A DNA stretch of 64,000 nucleotides from Azospirillum brasilense (lineage in GTDB: Bacteria > Pseudomonadota > Alphaproteobacteria > Azospirillales > Azospirillaceae). The stretch lies in assembly GCF_001315015.1 (NCBI RefSeq), contig NZ_CP012914.1, forward strand, positions 2,887,001-2,951,000. The letters are read 5' to 3'. Below, one piece after another: positions 53,381 to 62,269 of the stretch. The stretch's first letter is position 1, and every line of letters begins with the position of its first letter. The notes under the pieces were generated by a model. It saw nothing but the letters and a program-made list of their open reading frames with translations, had not been told where the DNA came from and searched no databases. Position numbers and translations under genes: made by a program.

Positions 53381-53769
53381 GCCTTACCTCCGCCGTGCTC
53401 GCTCTTGGGGAAACCAGTCGGTGCCGGCTGCTGAATTATTGCCTTTAATGCCTCAAGCCCCGCCCGCAGCAGGTCGAGGTGTCCGACCAGATTATCGATG
53501 GCTTCAACGCTCTGGAATGCCGAATGGGTCGGAGCGCTATTTTCCACCGCCACCTGTTGTGCTGCCGGGCCCGGCGGCGGGCCGATCTCGCGTACGATCG
53601 CATTCGTGACGTCATCGCTCCACCCGCCGCGCTCCATTCCGCGCCGCAGCGTCGACGGATCGACGCCAATTTTACGGGCGAGGTCCACACGGGTCATGCG
53701 GTTCCGCCTCATGGTATCGCGAACGTGCCTCACCAGGAGCGGGCGTATTGGGGACTTCGGTCGTGCCAT
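53377..53769 (-). CDS. Helix-turn-helix regulator of IetAS-like operon
   Basis: 130 residues from ATG 53769, chosen over an upstream start at 53973 with an implausible N-terminus. It begins MARPKSPIRPLLVRHVRDTM, then RMTRVDLARKIGVDPSTLRR, a clear DNA-binding helix-turn-helix. The second half has a helical segment (VEAIDNLVGHLDLLRAGLEA), perhaps for dimerisation. It is first in the operon and overlaps the ATPase start, so autoregulation is likely. Such a gene is not an obligatory part of IetAS. Confidence 0.65.
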   Translation of the reverse strand: MARPKSPIRPLLVRHVRDTMRRNRMTRVDLARKIGVDPSTLRRGMERGGWSDDVTNAIVREIGPPPGPAAQQVAVENSAPTHSAFQSVEAIDNLVGHLDLLRAGLEALKAIIQQPAPTGFPKSEHGGGKA

Positions 53770-54230
53770 GGCCACATTATTGCACGCCGCAGCGCGGCAT
53801 AAAAGGCAATAAATTGTGATTGCCGCCTTTTCTGCACCCAGGGGCGCGATGGAATTCCGGCAGCGGTTGCATTGTTCCCGAGCCTGACCGCCTCGGCTCG
53901 CGTGGCCGCCAATCAGTCCATCAATGCGTCGTGGTTCCATAATCGCCTCTTGGTCCATTGCGTCGCTGTGCAATCAGCCGCATTGGGCAAAGCACCAGCG
54001 CCGAAGCGCCTCGTGGCTTGGTCACTGCGGATCAAGCTAGGGCCTGCCATCCCGTCCATCCACGAATCAGGTGGAGTGCCCGCGGTGCCAATGGGGGTGA
54101 CCAGCGGCAAACTCCCCTCCAAGGGGTGGCGCGACGCTGATCCATAGAAGCATGTTCGCTTTTTGTTCGCAAGACACTCGGCGCCCGGATCATCAAACGA
54201 GGAAGTCGCATAAGGCGAACCCAGCTTGCG
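53770..54230. other. Intergenic, no recognisable gene
   Basis: It contains the divergent upstream regions of the HTH gene (minus) and the dioxygenase (plus). Frames on either strand lack family signatures. Composition changes here from the mixed accessory region to uniformly high GC. Confidence 0.4.
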
Positions 54231-54890
54231 TTGCGCAAGCTGACAGACCACCGCAGTGTCAGCCGCCGCACCGTGATGGCGGGTATGGCAACGCTGAGCA
54301 CCACGGCCTTCCTCCCCAGACCGGCCGGCGCCGCGACCCTCGTCCCGGCGCCCGGCCAGACCGAAGGCCCGTTCTACCCGACCAGCTTCCCCGCGTACGT
54401 CGACTCCGACCTCGTTCAGGTCCACGGGGCGGCGGCCCGGGCGTTGGGCACGGTTGCCCACATCGGGGGACGGAGCCTCGACCGCAGCGGGCGGCCGGTC
54501 ACCGGCGCGGTGGTCGAAATCTGGCAATGCGACGCACAGGGGATCTACCGGCACCCACGGGCGCCCGGTTATGACCAGTTCGACGGCAACTTCCAGGGCT
54601 ACGGCCGGACGGCGGTCGACGCGGACGGAACCTACCGGTTCCGGACGCCCAAGCCGGTGCCCTATCCCGGCCGCACGCCCCACATCCATTACGCGGTGAT
54701 CGTGCCCGGCACCGGGCGGTTCGTGACGCAGATGTACGTCGCGGGAGAGCCGCTGAACGCCCGCGACGGCCTGCTGAACGCCATCCGCGACCCGCAGGCG
54801 CGCCGCAGCGTGATCGTCCCGTTGCTCGCGGCGGACGACGTCGAGGCGGGCGCGCTCCGGGGCACCTTCGACATCGTCCTCACCCTCTGA
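54231..54890 (+). CDS. Intradiol ring-cleavage dioxygenase-like protein, Tat-exported
   Basis: 219 residues. The N-terminus SVSRRTVMAGMATLSTTAF resembles a twin-arginine signal, and TTG 54231 is needed to include it; GTG 54273 or ATG 54276 would lose it. The core has PGQTEGPFYP, AVVEIWQCDAQGIYRHPRA (Tyr ligand) and PYPGRTPHIHYAVIVPG (Tyr and two His), the four iron(III) ligands of protocatechuate/catechol-type dioxygenases. Exported members exist whose substrates are poorly known. No aromatic-pathway genes are nearby, so the substrate cannot be named. Confidence 0.85.
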   Translation: MRKLTDHRSVSRRTVMAGMATLSTTAFLPRPAGAATLVPAPGQTEGPFYPTSFPAYVDSDLVQVHGAAARALGTVAHIGGRSLDRSGRPVTGAVVEIWQCDAQGIYRHPRAPGYDQFDGNFQGYGRTAVDADGTYRFRTPKPVPYPGRTPHIHYAVIVPGTGRFVTQMYVAGEPLNARDGLLNAIRDPQARRSVIVPLLAADDVEAGALRGTFDIVLTL

Positions 54891-54956
54891 TCCTTCAGTG
54901 CCCGGCCTGGGCCCTCCACACCGCCGACCGGTTCGATCCGCCGAGACGGCACCGCC

Positions 54957-55781
54957 TCAGAGAACATGCTCGCTCGGCAGATGCGGCGGCTCCGCGACCG
55001 TCGTGAGGCGCGGCACGGACACGTGCATCGGGGCCGGCCGGATCGAGGACTGCCACTTATCAAGGAACTCGCCCAGATGTGGGCGGGTGGCCCGCTCTCG
55101 TACCAAGCGCTCCACGAGGCTGTCGACGCTGGCGTTGTGCCCGGCCGGGTCGGTGCGCCCGGTGAGCAGCGCCCAGCGGACGTAGGCGGCGTACAGGGTT
55201 AGGACATCGGACTCGCAGTAGGCCCGCTCCTTCTCCAACTCGCCGCGCGCCATCATGCCGGCCACCTCGCTGCCGTGACCGCCGATCTTGCCGGGCAGGC
55301 CGATCAGGTCGGCAATGTCCTGCAGGCCGATGCGCTGTGAGGCGCCGTAGTCGGCGACCTGCTCCATGAGGTCGCAGTTGAAATCCGGCTGGTAGCGCTG
55401 GGTGTAGCCGGTCCACTTGTCACCGGTCTGGAACCACGCCGGCACCGGGATGCCGTAGACCATGGCGCGCAGGCGCAGCACCGGCAGGTCGAAGCCGCGC
55501 CCGTTCCAGGTCACCACGCGCGGCAGCGTGTGGGCGAAGTGCTTCCAGAAGCCGCGGATCAGGCGCTCCTCGTCGTAGTCGAGGTCGCCGCCGGAGCGGC
55601 ACTCGGTCACCCGGTAGCGCTCCACCCCGGACGAGCGGTCGATCGCCGCCTCAACGAAGCTGATCGCCACGATCTGGTGGCAATGCGGCGGCGGGAACTT
55701 CTCCGCCGGCCAGTCCGCCGGAAGGATCTGGCGGCCCGGCATCGTCTCGATGTCGAGGCAGAGCAGCGTGTCGTGGTGCAT
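54957..55781 (-). CDS. PolB-like 3'-5' exonuclease
   Basis: 274 residues from ATG 55781 (MHHDTLLCLDIETMPGRQIL). DEDD-type motifs are visible: LCLDIETM (Asp, Glu), RVVTWNGRGFDLPVL (Asp) and ERAYCESDVLTLYAAYVRWA (Asp). This matches the predicted PolB-like exonuclease domain (DNA_pol_B_exo2) found as a stand-alone protein in many bacteria. The role is likely DNA or RNA 3' trimming or repair; it has not been assigned here to a pathway. It is convergent with the dioxygenase, 66 bp apart. Confidence 0.8.
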   Translation of the reverse strand: MHHDTLLCLDIETMPGRQILPADWPAEKFPPPHCHQIVAISFVEAAIDRSSGVERYRVTECRSGGDLDYDEERLIRGFWKHFAHTLPRVVTWNGRGFDLPVLRLRAMVYGIPVPAWFQTGDKWTGYTQRYQPDFNCDLMEQVADYGASQRIGLQDIADLIGLPGKIGGHGSEVAGMMARGELEKERAYCESDVLTLYAAYVRWALLTGRTDPAGHNASVDSLVERLVRERATRPHLGEFLDKWQSSIRPAPMHVSVPRLTTVAEPPHLPSEHVL

Positions 55782-55955
55782 GGGGCCTCCCAGGTGCGGC
55801 GGCGCCATGCTCCCCAAACGATCGAGGAAGCACAACGGACAAATGGGCGGACGGACCGGAGGGCACCCGCGTTCCAAGCGCTTGGCCGCGAGCCTGTGAT
55901 CCGCGTCCTGCTCCAGTCAGGAGGTCGACCGTGGCACGTGTGCGGCGGCGCGATG

Positions 55956-57329
55956 TTAGCGGGGCGACGCCGCCAGCACCACGCCGTTGATCCCCCGGCA
56001 ATAGGTTGGCTCCAACGTGACCACGGTGCCGGCCGAGGTCCGACAATTTCCGCCGGTCTGAGCTGGGATCACCGCGGTCGTGGTCGCCGCGACCGGAGGA
56101 GGGGGTGGTGAGAGACGCATCGCCGAAGCCGGAAACCACGCAAGCGCACAGGTCGGCGCCAAAGCGCGCCGGACACGGTCGGGCTGCAGAACGGCCGAGG
56201 TGCCGTCCGCAAAGGTGACATCAACCGCGGACGCGGCCTTCCCTCCCTTGAGCGACGCGAGCAGAATCGAATGCGGCAGGTCGTCCCACGACCGGGTGTC
56301 CACCTCCGCGTTCATGCTCTGTGCCGCGGCCTGGGCGATCAGGCCCGCCAGCATCACGATCGCGCCGGCCGCAACCGCGTTGCGGTCGTTGCCGTACGCT
56401 CCCGCCGTCATCACGCCGGCGCCGGCCACCGTCGCCCCGGCTCCCGCCGCACCGGTCGCCATCTTAGTGTCGGCCTTCACCGCCAGCACCTTGTCCATGT
56501 CGCGGCCACCCCGGGTCGTCGCCTGGAAGAAGAGATCTTCGGCGACGGCCATCGGCGTGGCCGCGGCGTTCGCCTTGGCCAACACGTCGGCCTGTAAGGC
56601 CGCCCGCTCCCGGTAGGCGAGCTTTTCACGGTATTGCCCGTAGGCTTCTTTCGCCGGCCCGAGGCCGGTTTCGGCCACCACCAGGAGATCGTCGCCGGGG
56701 TCCGGCGCCTTCAGCGCCGGACGCAGCGAGGCCGCATCCCGGAACGCTTCGTCGGCCTGCCCGACCTCCCCCAGGCACCGGCTCGACCAGCCATCGAGCC
56801 AAGCCGCCACGGCAAAGTCCTGGCGGAACCGTTCCGTTTCAGCGAAACCGTCCTGGAGCATGGCGCCCCGAAAGCTCGCCCGCGCGTTCTCGTAATCGCC
56901 GGCCATGAGATAGATGAGGCCGCGGTAGTAATAGGCCATCGCCCGTTCGTGCGGTTCGCCTTTGAAATCCTTCACCGATTCGGCGTGCCACACCGAGCGG
57001 GCCTTTTCCGCCTGCGGGTTGTCGGCGTAGACCTCCTCGATGCCCGCAAGGGCCTTGTCGAACGCCTCGGCCGCCAGATCATCCCGCCCGAGATCGAGCG
57101 CCGCCTTGCCGACGCGCATCCAGTTCAGGACGGCGTTGCGCTTTCCCTCGACCACGACCGCGCGGTAGTAGGGCTCAAGGAGCGCCGGGCGACCGTCAGA
57201 CAGCGCGCGAACGGTGGGAGCGGCCCGGACGGCCGCCTCCGACGTCCGATCGGCTTGCCCCGTGGTCTGGCACGCCGTGAGGATCACCAACGCACCGGCG
57301 GCCAACGTGCGGCAAAGCCGCGCCGTCAT
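55956..57329 (-). CDS. COG3014-like lipoprotein with TPR-type helices
   Basis: 457 residues. Signal and lipobox: MTARLCRTLAAGALVILTAC. Helical repeats follow (VGKAALDLGRDDLAAEAFDK; AMAYYYRGLIYLMAGDYENA). A glycine/alanine-rich hydrophobic segment (GAAGAGATVAGAGVMTAGAY ... VMLAGLIAQAAAQ) may insert in or lie on the outer membrane. It resembles COG3014 proteins, which in other bacteria are encoded with LpoB- and YcfL-type lipoproteins, as here. The start overlaps the upstream gene's stop by 4 nt. Function unknown; peptidoglycan synthesis control is inferred from partners. Confidence 0.65.
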   Translation of the reverse strand: MTARLCRTLAAGALVILTACQTTGQADRTSEAAVRAAPTVRALSDGRPALLEPYYRAVVVEGKRNAVLNWMRVGKAALDLGRDDLAAEAFDKALAGIEEVYADNPQAEKARSVWHAESVKDFKGEPHERAMAYYYRGLIYLMAGDYENARASFRGAMLQDGFAETERFRQDFAVAAWLDGWSSRCLGEVGQADEAFRDAASLRPALKAPDPGDDLLVVAETGLGPAKEAYGQYREKLAYRERAALQADVLAKANAAATPMAVAEDLFFQATTRGGRDMDKVLAVKADTKMATGAAGAGATVAGAGVMTAGAYGNDRNAVAAGAIVMLAGLIAQAAAQSMNAEVDTRSWDDLPHSILLASLKGGKAASAVDVTFADGTSAVLQPDRVRRALAPTCALAWFPASAMRLSPPPPPVAATTTAVIPAQTGGNCRTSAGTVVTLEPTYCRGINGVVLAASPR

Positions 57330-57979
57330 GACGTCGGCGCACCGGTCACCCGCGCCGGGACCACCATCGTTGACCGTTGCGCGTCGATCAACGCCTGCAG
57401 GAAGAACTCGTCGGTCACCAACTTGCGCACCGCCTCGGCCAAGGCCTTTTCGGAGGCCTCCTTCACGGGCTCGCCTTCCATGAGCATCACGCCCTCGACG
57501 CGGCCTTCGCTGGTGATGCCTTTGCCGTAAACCATCCGGCCATCGGCGCCACGCACCTGAACGTTCAACTGCACCTCGGCGACGTTGTCCGCGGACCAGA
57601 AGCCCGTCTTGTAATCGGCGTAGAAGCGGTTCACGTCGACCAGCACGAACACCGGCCCATCGCCTTGTCGGAAACCACGGTCGAGCAACTCCCGCTCGAT
57701 TGACGCGCGCACCAGCGACGGGATGTCCTGCTTGGCCCGGATAGCCGCCATCTCCATGCCATAGCCATTCTTCTTCACGCTGATCTTGTCGCGGTTCGAC
57801 GGTCGGGTGTCGTTGGTCGTTACCTTCACGACGACGCTGTCAGCGCCGGGTACCGGCGCCGACACCACAGCCGGCTTGTACTGGAGGTCAACCTGCGCCT
57901 CGACGAGCGCGCAACCGGACACCAGGAAGGCGCAGAGCAGCGCAAGAGACGCACACTTGGAAATTTTTGACGGCTTCAT
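57326..57979 (-). CDS. YajG-like lipoprotein
   Basis: 217 residues from ATG 57979. The signal peptide and lipobox are KISKCASLALLCAFL then VSGC. The mature part (VDLQYKPAVVSAPVPGADSV; SVKKNGYGMEMAAIRAKQDI; VRASIERELLDRGFRQGDGP) resembles YajG-type outer-membrane lipoproteins. It is first of two coupled minus-strand genes and divergent, across 139 bp, from the LpoB-like gene. The intergenic region probably carries both promoters. Function of YajG proteins is not established. Confidence 0.65.
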   Translation of the reverse strand: MKPSKISKCASLALLCAFLVSGCALVEAQVDLQYKPAVVSAPVPGADSVVVKVTTNDTRPSNRDKISVKKNGYGMEMAAIRAKQDIPSLVRASIERELLDRGFRQGDGPVFVLVDVNRFYADYKTGFWSADNVAEVQLNVQVRGADGRMVYGKGITSEGRVEGVMLMEGEPVKEASEKALAEAVRKLVTDEFFLQALIDAQRSTMVVPARVTGAPTS

Positions 57980-58118
57980 ACCGAATCCACATAAGTTGAA
58001 TACCGCCATGTTTCGACAATGAAACACGGTGAGAACGTTTGCATTTGCGCAATTTTGTCTGGATCGTCGGCTCGTCGCAACATAAAATGCGAAAAAAGTA
58101 CGTGAGAGGCAATTTTCA

Positions 58119-58772
58119 ATGGCGTCATCCTTGGTGACTCGCGCAGCTCGCGTATGGCTGCCGGGAGCGCTTTTCCTTATTGGGGTCGGCGTTTCGGGCT
58201 GTGCATCGACCGCAAACACGGCTGGGGTTGCCCCGGCGGCGCTGGATCCGTCGCGGCGGGGGCCGGTCGGCGGTGTCGGCATCGAGGGCGACGACGTGAT
58301 CGCGATGACCGACCGCATGATGCGGGATATGCTGCAGTCCCCCGTGCTGGCTAACACGGCGCGGCCGCCGCAGGTCATCGTCGATGGAGAGTATTTCCAC
58401 AACGAGTCGGCGCAGCGCCTGAACAAGAACGTGATCGCCGATCGCCTGCGCGTCGCCCTGAACAACGCGGCGGCTGGCCGCATGGTCTTCGTCGCCCGGC
58501 ACAACGCCGACATGGTCGAGCAGGAACGCCGCCTGAAGCGCGCCGGCAAGGTCGATGTGGGCACCACCGGCCTCACCAAAGCGGCCGCCGGCGGCGATTA
58601 CCGCCTGAGTGGGCGGATCAACTCGATCGACGCCGTGAACGTCCGTTCCGGCGTCGCCCAGCGCTACAACCAGGTCGTCTTCGAAATGGTGGACCTGGAA
58701 CGCGGCACCATCGTGTGGAGCGGCATGTATGAATTTTCCCGGGCGGCGGCCGATGACGTGGTCTATCGCTAG
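58119..58772 (+). CDS. LpoB-like penicillin-binding protein activator
   Basis: 217 residues; GAGAGG precedes ATG 58119. Signal and lipobox: WLPGALFLIGVGVSGCAS. The mature domain (GDDVIAMTDRMMRDMLQSPV; PQVIVDGEYFHNESAQRLNK; IVWSGMYEFSRA) matches the LpoB/COG3417 alpha/beta fold. E. coli LpoB is an outer-membrane lipoprotein that activates the peptidoglycan synthase PBP1b. Alphaproteobacterial homologs are less studied, so the partner enzyme here is unknown. It is followed by a YcfL-like gene with a 20-nt overlap. Confidence 0.75.
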   Translation: MASSLVTRAARVWLPGALFLIGVGVSGCASTANTAGVAPAALDPSRRGPVGGVGIEGDDVIAMTDRMMRDMLQSPVLANTARPPQVIVDGEYFHNESAQRLNKNVIADRLRVALNNAAAGRMVFVARHNADMVEQERRLKRAGKVDVGTTGLTKAAAGGDYRLSGRINSIDAVNVRSGVAQRYNQVVFEMVDLERGTIVWSGMYEFSRAAADDVVYR

Positions 58773-59238
58773 GACAGTCGCCCTCGCGGCGGGCCTTGCC
58801 ACGGTCCTGACCTCCGGCTGCACTCCCGCCCCGGTGGTTCAATGCGATTTCACGCCCCTGGTGCTTGGCACCGCGCCATCCCCCTCCGGGGCGCGGCTCG
58901 AACCAATGGTGGCTGGAACCCTGCAGGCGATTCCGCTCAACGCGGTGTCCATCACCGATGGGGGCCTGCGCGGCCGGGTCATCGTCCAAAGCGTCACCGC
59001 CTCGCGGATGTCCAGCGGCGACGTCGCGGTCGGAGCGCGCCTCTTCAATTGTGGCGACGCGCCGTTGCTCGCCGAAGGCCGTACCACCTTCTTCGATAAC
59101 GCCCAACGGCCGACGGAGGCGCCATCGGCGTGGCAGCGCCTCGTCATTGAGGGACGATCGTTCACCGATTACCGTGAAGTGTCGGTGTCGCGTGAGCGGG
59201 CCGATGCCTATCTGATCGAATTGCGGGGCGGCTCATGA
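58753..59238 (+). CDS. YcfL-like lipoprotein
   Basis: 161 residues from ATG 58753. Lipobox in LATVLTSGCTPAP. The mature part (IVQSVTASRMSSGDVAVGAR; LFNCGDAPLLAEGRTTFFDN; WQRLVIEGRSFTDYREVSVS) has the beta-sandwich look of YcfL/DUF1425 proteins, which co-occur with lpoB in other bacteria. It overlaps lpoB upstream and the next gene by 4 nt downstream, so it is part of a three-gene operon. Confidence 0.65.
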   Translation: MTWSIARTVALAAGLATVLTSGCTPAPVVQCDFTPLVLGTAPSPSGARLEPMVAGTLQAIPLNAVSITDGGLRGRVIVQSVTASRMSSGDVAVGARLFNCGDAPLLAEGRTTFFDNAQRPTEAPSAWQRLVIEGRSFTDYREVSVSRERADAYLIELRGGS

Positions 59239-60014
59239 TCGGACGCGCCCTTGTCACCGCCGTTCTGGCGGGTGCGGTTCCGGCCATCGCCCAGGAGGGA
59301 GCGTGGTATCGCCCGGAGGTGCCCGAGGTGCTGGTTCCGGGTCCGTCGGGGTTCAATTCGGTCGGTGCCGCCTTCGCGAGCGCGTACCGGGGGCAGGGCC
59401 TTCCTCGCGTCACGGTGTTGTGGATGAGGTCGCCGTCCGACCGGGGTGTCTACGAGCGCCGCACGGTGGATCGCATCGAGAACACCGTCGTCGTGGGCCG
59501 CGCTGCAATCAGCGGCATTGAGGGGGCACCGGTGGTCGACGTGGTGTCCGCACACCGGGTGCTGCACCGCGAGGAAACCACCGGCGTCTACGCTGAGCCG
59601 TCGCAGAATCTGCTGACGCCGGCCGCCTCACGCGCCGCCGAGGCGGCGTTCCTCCAGGCCCTCATCCGGGCGGGAACGCGGATTGCCGACCACACCGCGG
59701 TCAACCGACGGTCAACCGACGTCACCGCGGCCGACGCCGCGGCTCGCACGACGTCGGCGGATCTCCTGGTTGAGGTCATGGCGATCCCCGACGGCACCGC
59801 GGCCGGGGGCCTGTCCTACCGCGTCGACGTCCGGACCATGCCTGGCGACACGCTGCTTGTCTCCTTCGTCACAGCCGCCGATCCGCGTCCTGGTACCGAT
59901 TCGGCCTTCACGACGGCACCGGGACGAGGCTATGTCGAGGTGCCGGGCCCGGCGCTCGGCCAGGAGCTCGCATGGCAGACCATGGAGCGAATCACCGAGG
60001 CGTGGCGACGTTGA
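59235..60014 (+). CDS. Exported hypothetical protein of the lpoB operon
   Basis: 259 residues. A short signal peptide (ALVTAVLAGAVPAIAQEG) has an AQ-E cleavage-like site and no lipobox Cys. The mature region is alpha/beta (PRVTVLWMRSPSDRGVYERR; AAFLQALIRAGTRIADHTAV; ELAWQTMERITEAWRR). Its middle recalls CsgG/LpoB-type domains in rhythm but I cannot assign a family. The ATG overlaps the YcfL-like stop (ATGA). Confidence 0.55.
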   Translation: MIGRALVTAVLAGAVPAIAQEGAWYRPEVPEVLVPGPSGFNSVGAAFASAYRGQGLPRVTVLWMRSPSDRGVYERRTVDRIENTVVVGRAAISGIEGAPVVDVVSAHRVLHREETTGVYAEPSQNLLTPAASRAAEAAFLQALIRAGTRIADHTAVNRRSTDVTAADAAARTTSADLLVEVMAIPDGTAAGGLSYRVDVRTMPGDTLLVSFVTAADPRPGTDSAFTTAPGRGYVEVPGPALGQELAWQTMERITEAWRR

Positions 60015-60115
60015 CGACGGAAAGGCCAATGATCGTCTGGAGCGCGATCACCCGATGGCGCCACCTTGGCGCCACGCACCGACGGTGGCCCGCTCGCTCC
60101 GCCTGGATCTCCCTG

Positions 60116-60640
60116 ATGATGAACCTTTCGGCAATCGCCAGGATTAACGATTCGGTAAAGGCTGAGGACCGCCGGGCAGGGGAACTGGTCGCTCAGCACG
60201 AGTCGGTCGCCGCCGAGGACGTGCACGGCGCGGTTCTCAACCTGCTGCCTTCCGCTCCCGGAGCCGTTCTCGACGTTGGCACCGGAACCGGCCGTGACGC
60301 GGCTTGGCTTGCCCGACTTGGCCATCAGGTCGTTGCGGTGAAAGCCTCCGCAGGAATGCGCGCCTGAGCGCAGCGGCGGCATGGAAACCCACGCATCCGC
60401 GGGACCGACGATTGGCTGCCGGGACTGGAGCGGGTTCAGCGGCTCGACCTGGCCTTCGACGCTTATCCTGCTCAGCGCCGTGTGGATGCACGTTGCGCGG
60501 CTCGACCGGTGCCGCGGCACGGCCCGCCCCGGACCGCGCTATGCACCCGGTGTCGATGGCCGAGGTCAAACAGCTCGTCGTCGAGCACGGTGCCATAGGG
60601 CGTGCCGACACAGAAGTGTTCCATTACAAGGGTGACAACA
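60116..60640 (+). pseudogene. Decayed class I SAM-dependent methyltransferase
   Basis: It starts MMNLSAIARINDSVKAEDRR and has the SAM motif GAVLDVGTGTGRDAAWLARL, GHQVVAV, then a stop at 60367. Later pieces occur in other frames: DDWLPGLERVQRLDLAFDA at ~60400-60455, LILLSAVWMHV just after, and EVKQLVVEHGAIGRADTEVF at ~60560-60620. At least two frameshifts separate them, so the gene is dead. Substrate unknown. Confidence 0.75.
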
Positions 60641-60673
60641 ACCGTGCTGCCGTATGCGAACGCGCTTTCCGCG

Positions 60674-61555
60674 ATGCCCGGAGCGGCCAAGGCGGTGGCA
60701 TGGTCTGTGGTTTCGGCGGGGACATTCGCCTTTGGACAGGCCTCGGTGAAGCTGTTGAGCGAACGATTGCCTCCCGCAGAGTTGGCGTTCCTTCGGGCAA
60801 GCGTCGGAGTCCTGATCGCTATCGGCGCCTGGAGGCTGCTCGCCGAACTGCGCAAGGCGCGTCATCCCTTCTGGTTTGCGGCGCGCTGCATACTGGGTGT
60901 CATCGCAATCTACGCGTTCATGGACGCCATTGCGCGCATTCCCCTGGCCCTCGCCACTTTGGTCCTGTTCAGCCGTCTGCTCATCGTACCGGCCCTGGCG
61001 TGGCTGCTGCTGAACGAACGCGTCGAGCCGAGTGTGTGGGGCGCGGTGCTGGCGGGACTGGTGGGGATCGCCGTGGCCTTGACGCCGACGCTGGGCGAGT
61101 GGCGCGACACTGGTGCCATCTCCGCCTTCATCGCCGCCATTGCTTCCGCCGGTTCGCAAGTCGCGGTCCGGCGTCTGGCGCAGGCGCACAGCGCCGGCGT
61201 TATCGTGATCGTCAACTCGGCGGCGGCGGGGTTGCTGCTCGCCTTTCCCGCAGCGGCGGTGTGGGTCACACCGCCGCTCGGCGATTTACCAGTGCTGGCG
61301 GCCGTTGCCGGTTTCGCCCTGATGGCACAGTACGCGGCTGCACGGGCCTTTGCCGGCTCCCGTGCCGCGTTTGTCGCCTCGATGGATTTTCTGACGGTGC
61401 CGATGACCGCAGCCATCGGGTTTCTGGTGTTCAGCGAAACGATCACGCCGCATCTGGTGATCGGCTCAGCGCTTATCCTCGCGAGCACGCTTTACATCGC
61501 ATGGCGCGGCACTCACCACGTCCTGCGTCTGCCAGAGACGCAGAAGTCCGCGTAA
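60674..61555 (+). CDS. EamA/DMT-type small-molecule exporter
   Basis: 293 residues from ATG 60674 (MPGAAKAVAWSVVSAGTFAF). About ten hydrophobic segments in two EamA repeats, e.g. GVLIAIGAWRLLAEL, ILGVIAIYAFMDAIARIPLA, LVLFSRLLIVPALAWLLLNE in the first and AVAGFALMAQYAAARAFAGS, TVPMTAAIGFLVFSETITPH in the second. DMT proteins export amino acids, nucleotides or drugs across the inner membrane. Nothing in the context defines the substrate. The upstream methyltransferase remnant overlaps its promoter region. Confidence 0.85.
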   Translation: MPGAAKAVAWSVVSAGTFAFGQASVKLLSERLPPAELAFLRASVGVLIAIGAWRLLAELRKARHPFWFAARCILGVIAIYAFMDAIARIPLALATLVLFSRLLIVPALAWLLLNERVEPSVWGAVLAGLVGIAVALTPTLGEWRDTGAISAFIAAIASAGSQVAVRRLAQAHSAGVIVIVNSAAAGLLLAFPAAAVWVTPPLGDLPVLAAVAGFALMAQYAAARAFAGSRAAFVASMDFLTVPMTAAIGFLVFSETITPHLVIGSALILASTLYIAWRGTHHVLRLPETQKSA

Positions 61556-61697
61556 TTTCTTTCATCAATAATGATTATGACCTGACGAACTATTTTCCTT
61601 AGAGATCAAACACTGCTCTTGACCTCCTGTTTTCTGACCAATGACATTCAGGAGCACACGCGATGGTGTGCGTTTGGATGTGGCAGAAGGGACAGTC

Positions 61698-62111
61698 ATG
61701 AGCCATGCGGAGCCACGCTCGGTCATCCTGGGCCGACACCGGACAACCGTCCGTTTGGAGCCGGCGATTTGGGATGCTCTGAGCGAAATCGCTACGCGCG
61801 AAGGGCGCACCGTGAACCAGCTTTGCACCGAGTTGCATGAACGCTGGCAAGGCCACAAAGCCCAGAACTTCACGGCGGCCCTGCGCCGGTTCGTGATGGC
61901 GTACTTCCGGAAGGCCGCCACGCGTGCCGAACCACCGGAACCTGGCGCTGGGCGGGCCACCGTCCGTCACGCTCTGGACGCTGTCGGCGCGCCCGGCCCA
62001 TCCAAAGAGGCGACCGGCTTGCAGCAGCACAAGGATCACGCACCGAAACGGCTGGCGCGGCCCAAAAGAGCACCCCAAGCGGGCAATACATCGGCCACCG
62101 ATTCGGCTTGA
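61698..62111 (+). CDS. Ribbon-helix-helix domain protein
   Basis: 137 residues from ATG 61698. Residues ~9-50 (SVILGRHRTTVRLEPAIWDA, LSEIATREGRTVNQLCTELH) form an RHH_4-type ribbon-helix-helix, a small DNA-binding or regulatory fold common in Alphaproteobacteria. The C-terminal half is basic and low in complexity (PKRLARPKRAPQAG) and could add DNA binding. No antitoxin partner lies beside it. Regulation target unknown. Confidence 0.75.
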   Translation: MSHAEPRSVILGRHRTTVRLEPAIWDALSEIATREGRTVNQLCTELHERWQGHKAQNFTAALRRFVMAYFRKAATRAEPPEPGAGRATVRHALDAVGAPGPSKEATGLQQHKDHAPKRLARPKRAPQAGNTSATDSA

Positions 62112-62269
62112 GCGGTACAAACCTTCAAAAATCCATCTTTTTCGGACCACAGGGCGCATACTCTACTCGCTTAAAAGATACAACTTCGTCATAGTTACGA
62201 TTAATGAAGCAGATGTGACTTGAAATAATACCTTTTGTTGCAGAGTGGCGCACAACCGATGAGAGGACG

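Noticed and set aside
53913-54689. 258-codon minus-strand frame opposite the dioxygenase
   Set aside because: The plus-strand frame carries the four iron ligands of intradiol dioxygenases; the antisense frame has no family signature.
60304-61602. 432-codon plus-strand frame over the transporter
   Set aside because: The overlapping frame at 60674-61555 encodes a proper ten-helix EamA protein; this frame is arginine-rich shadow.
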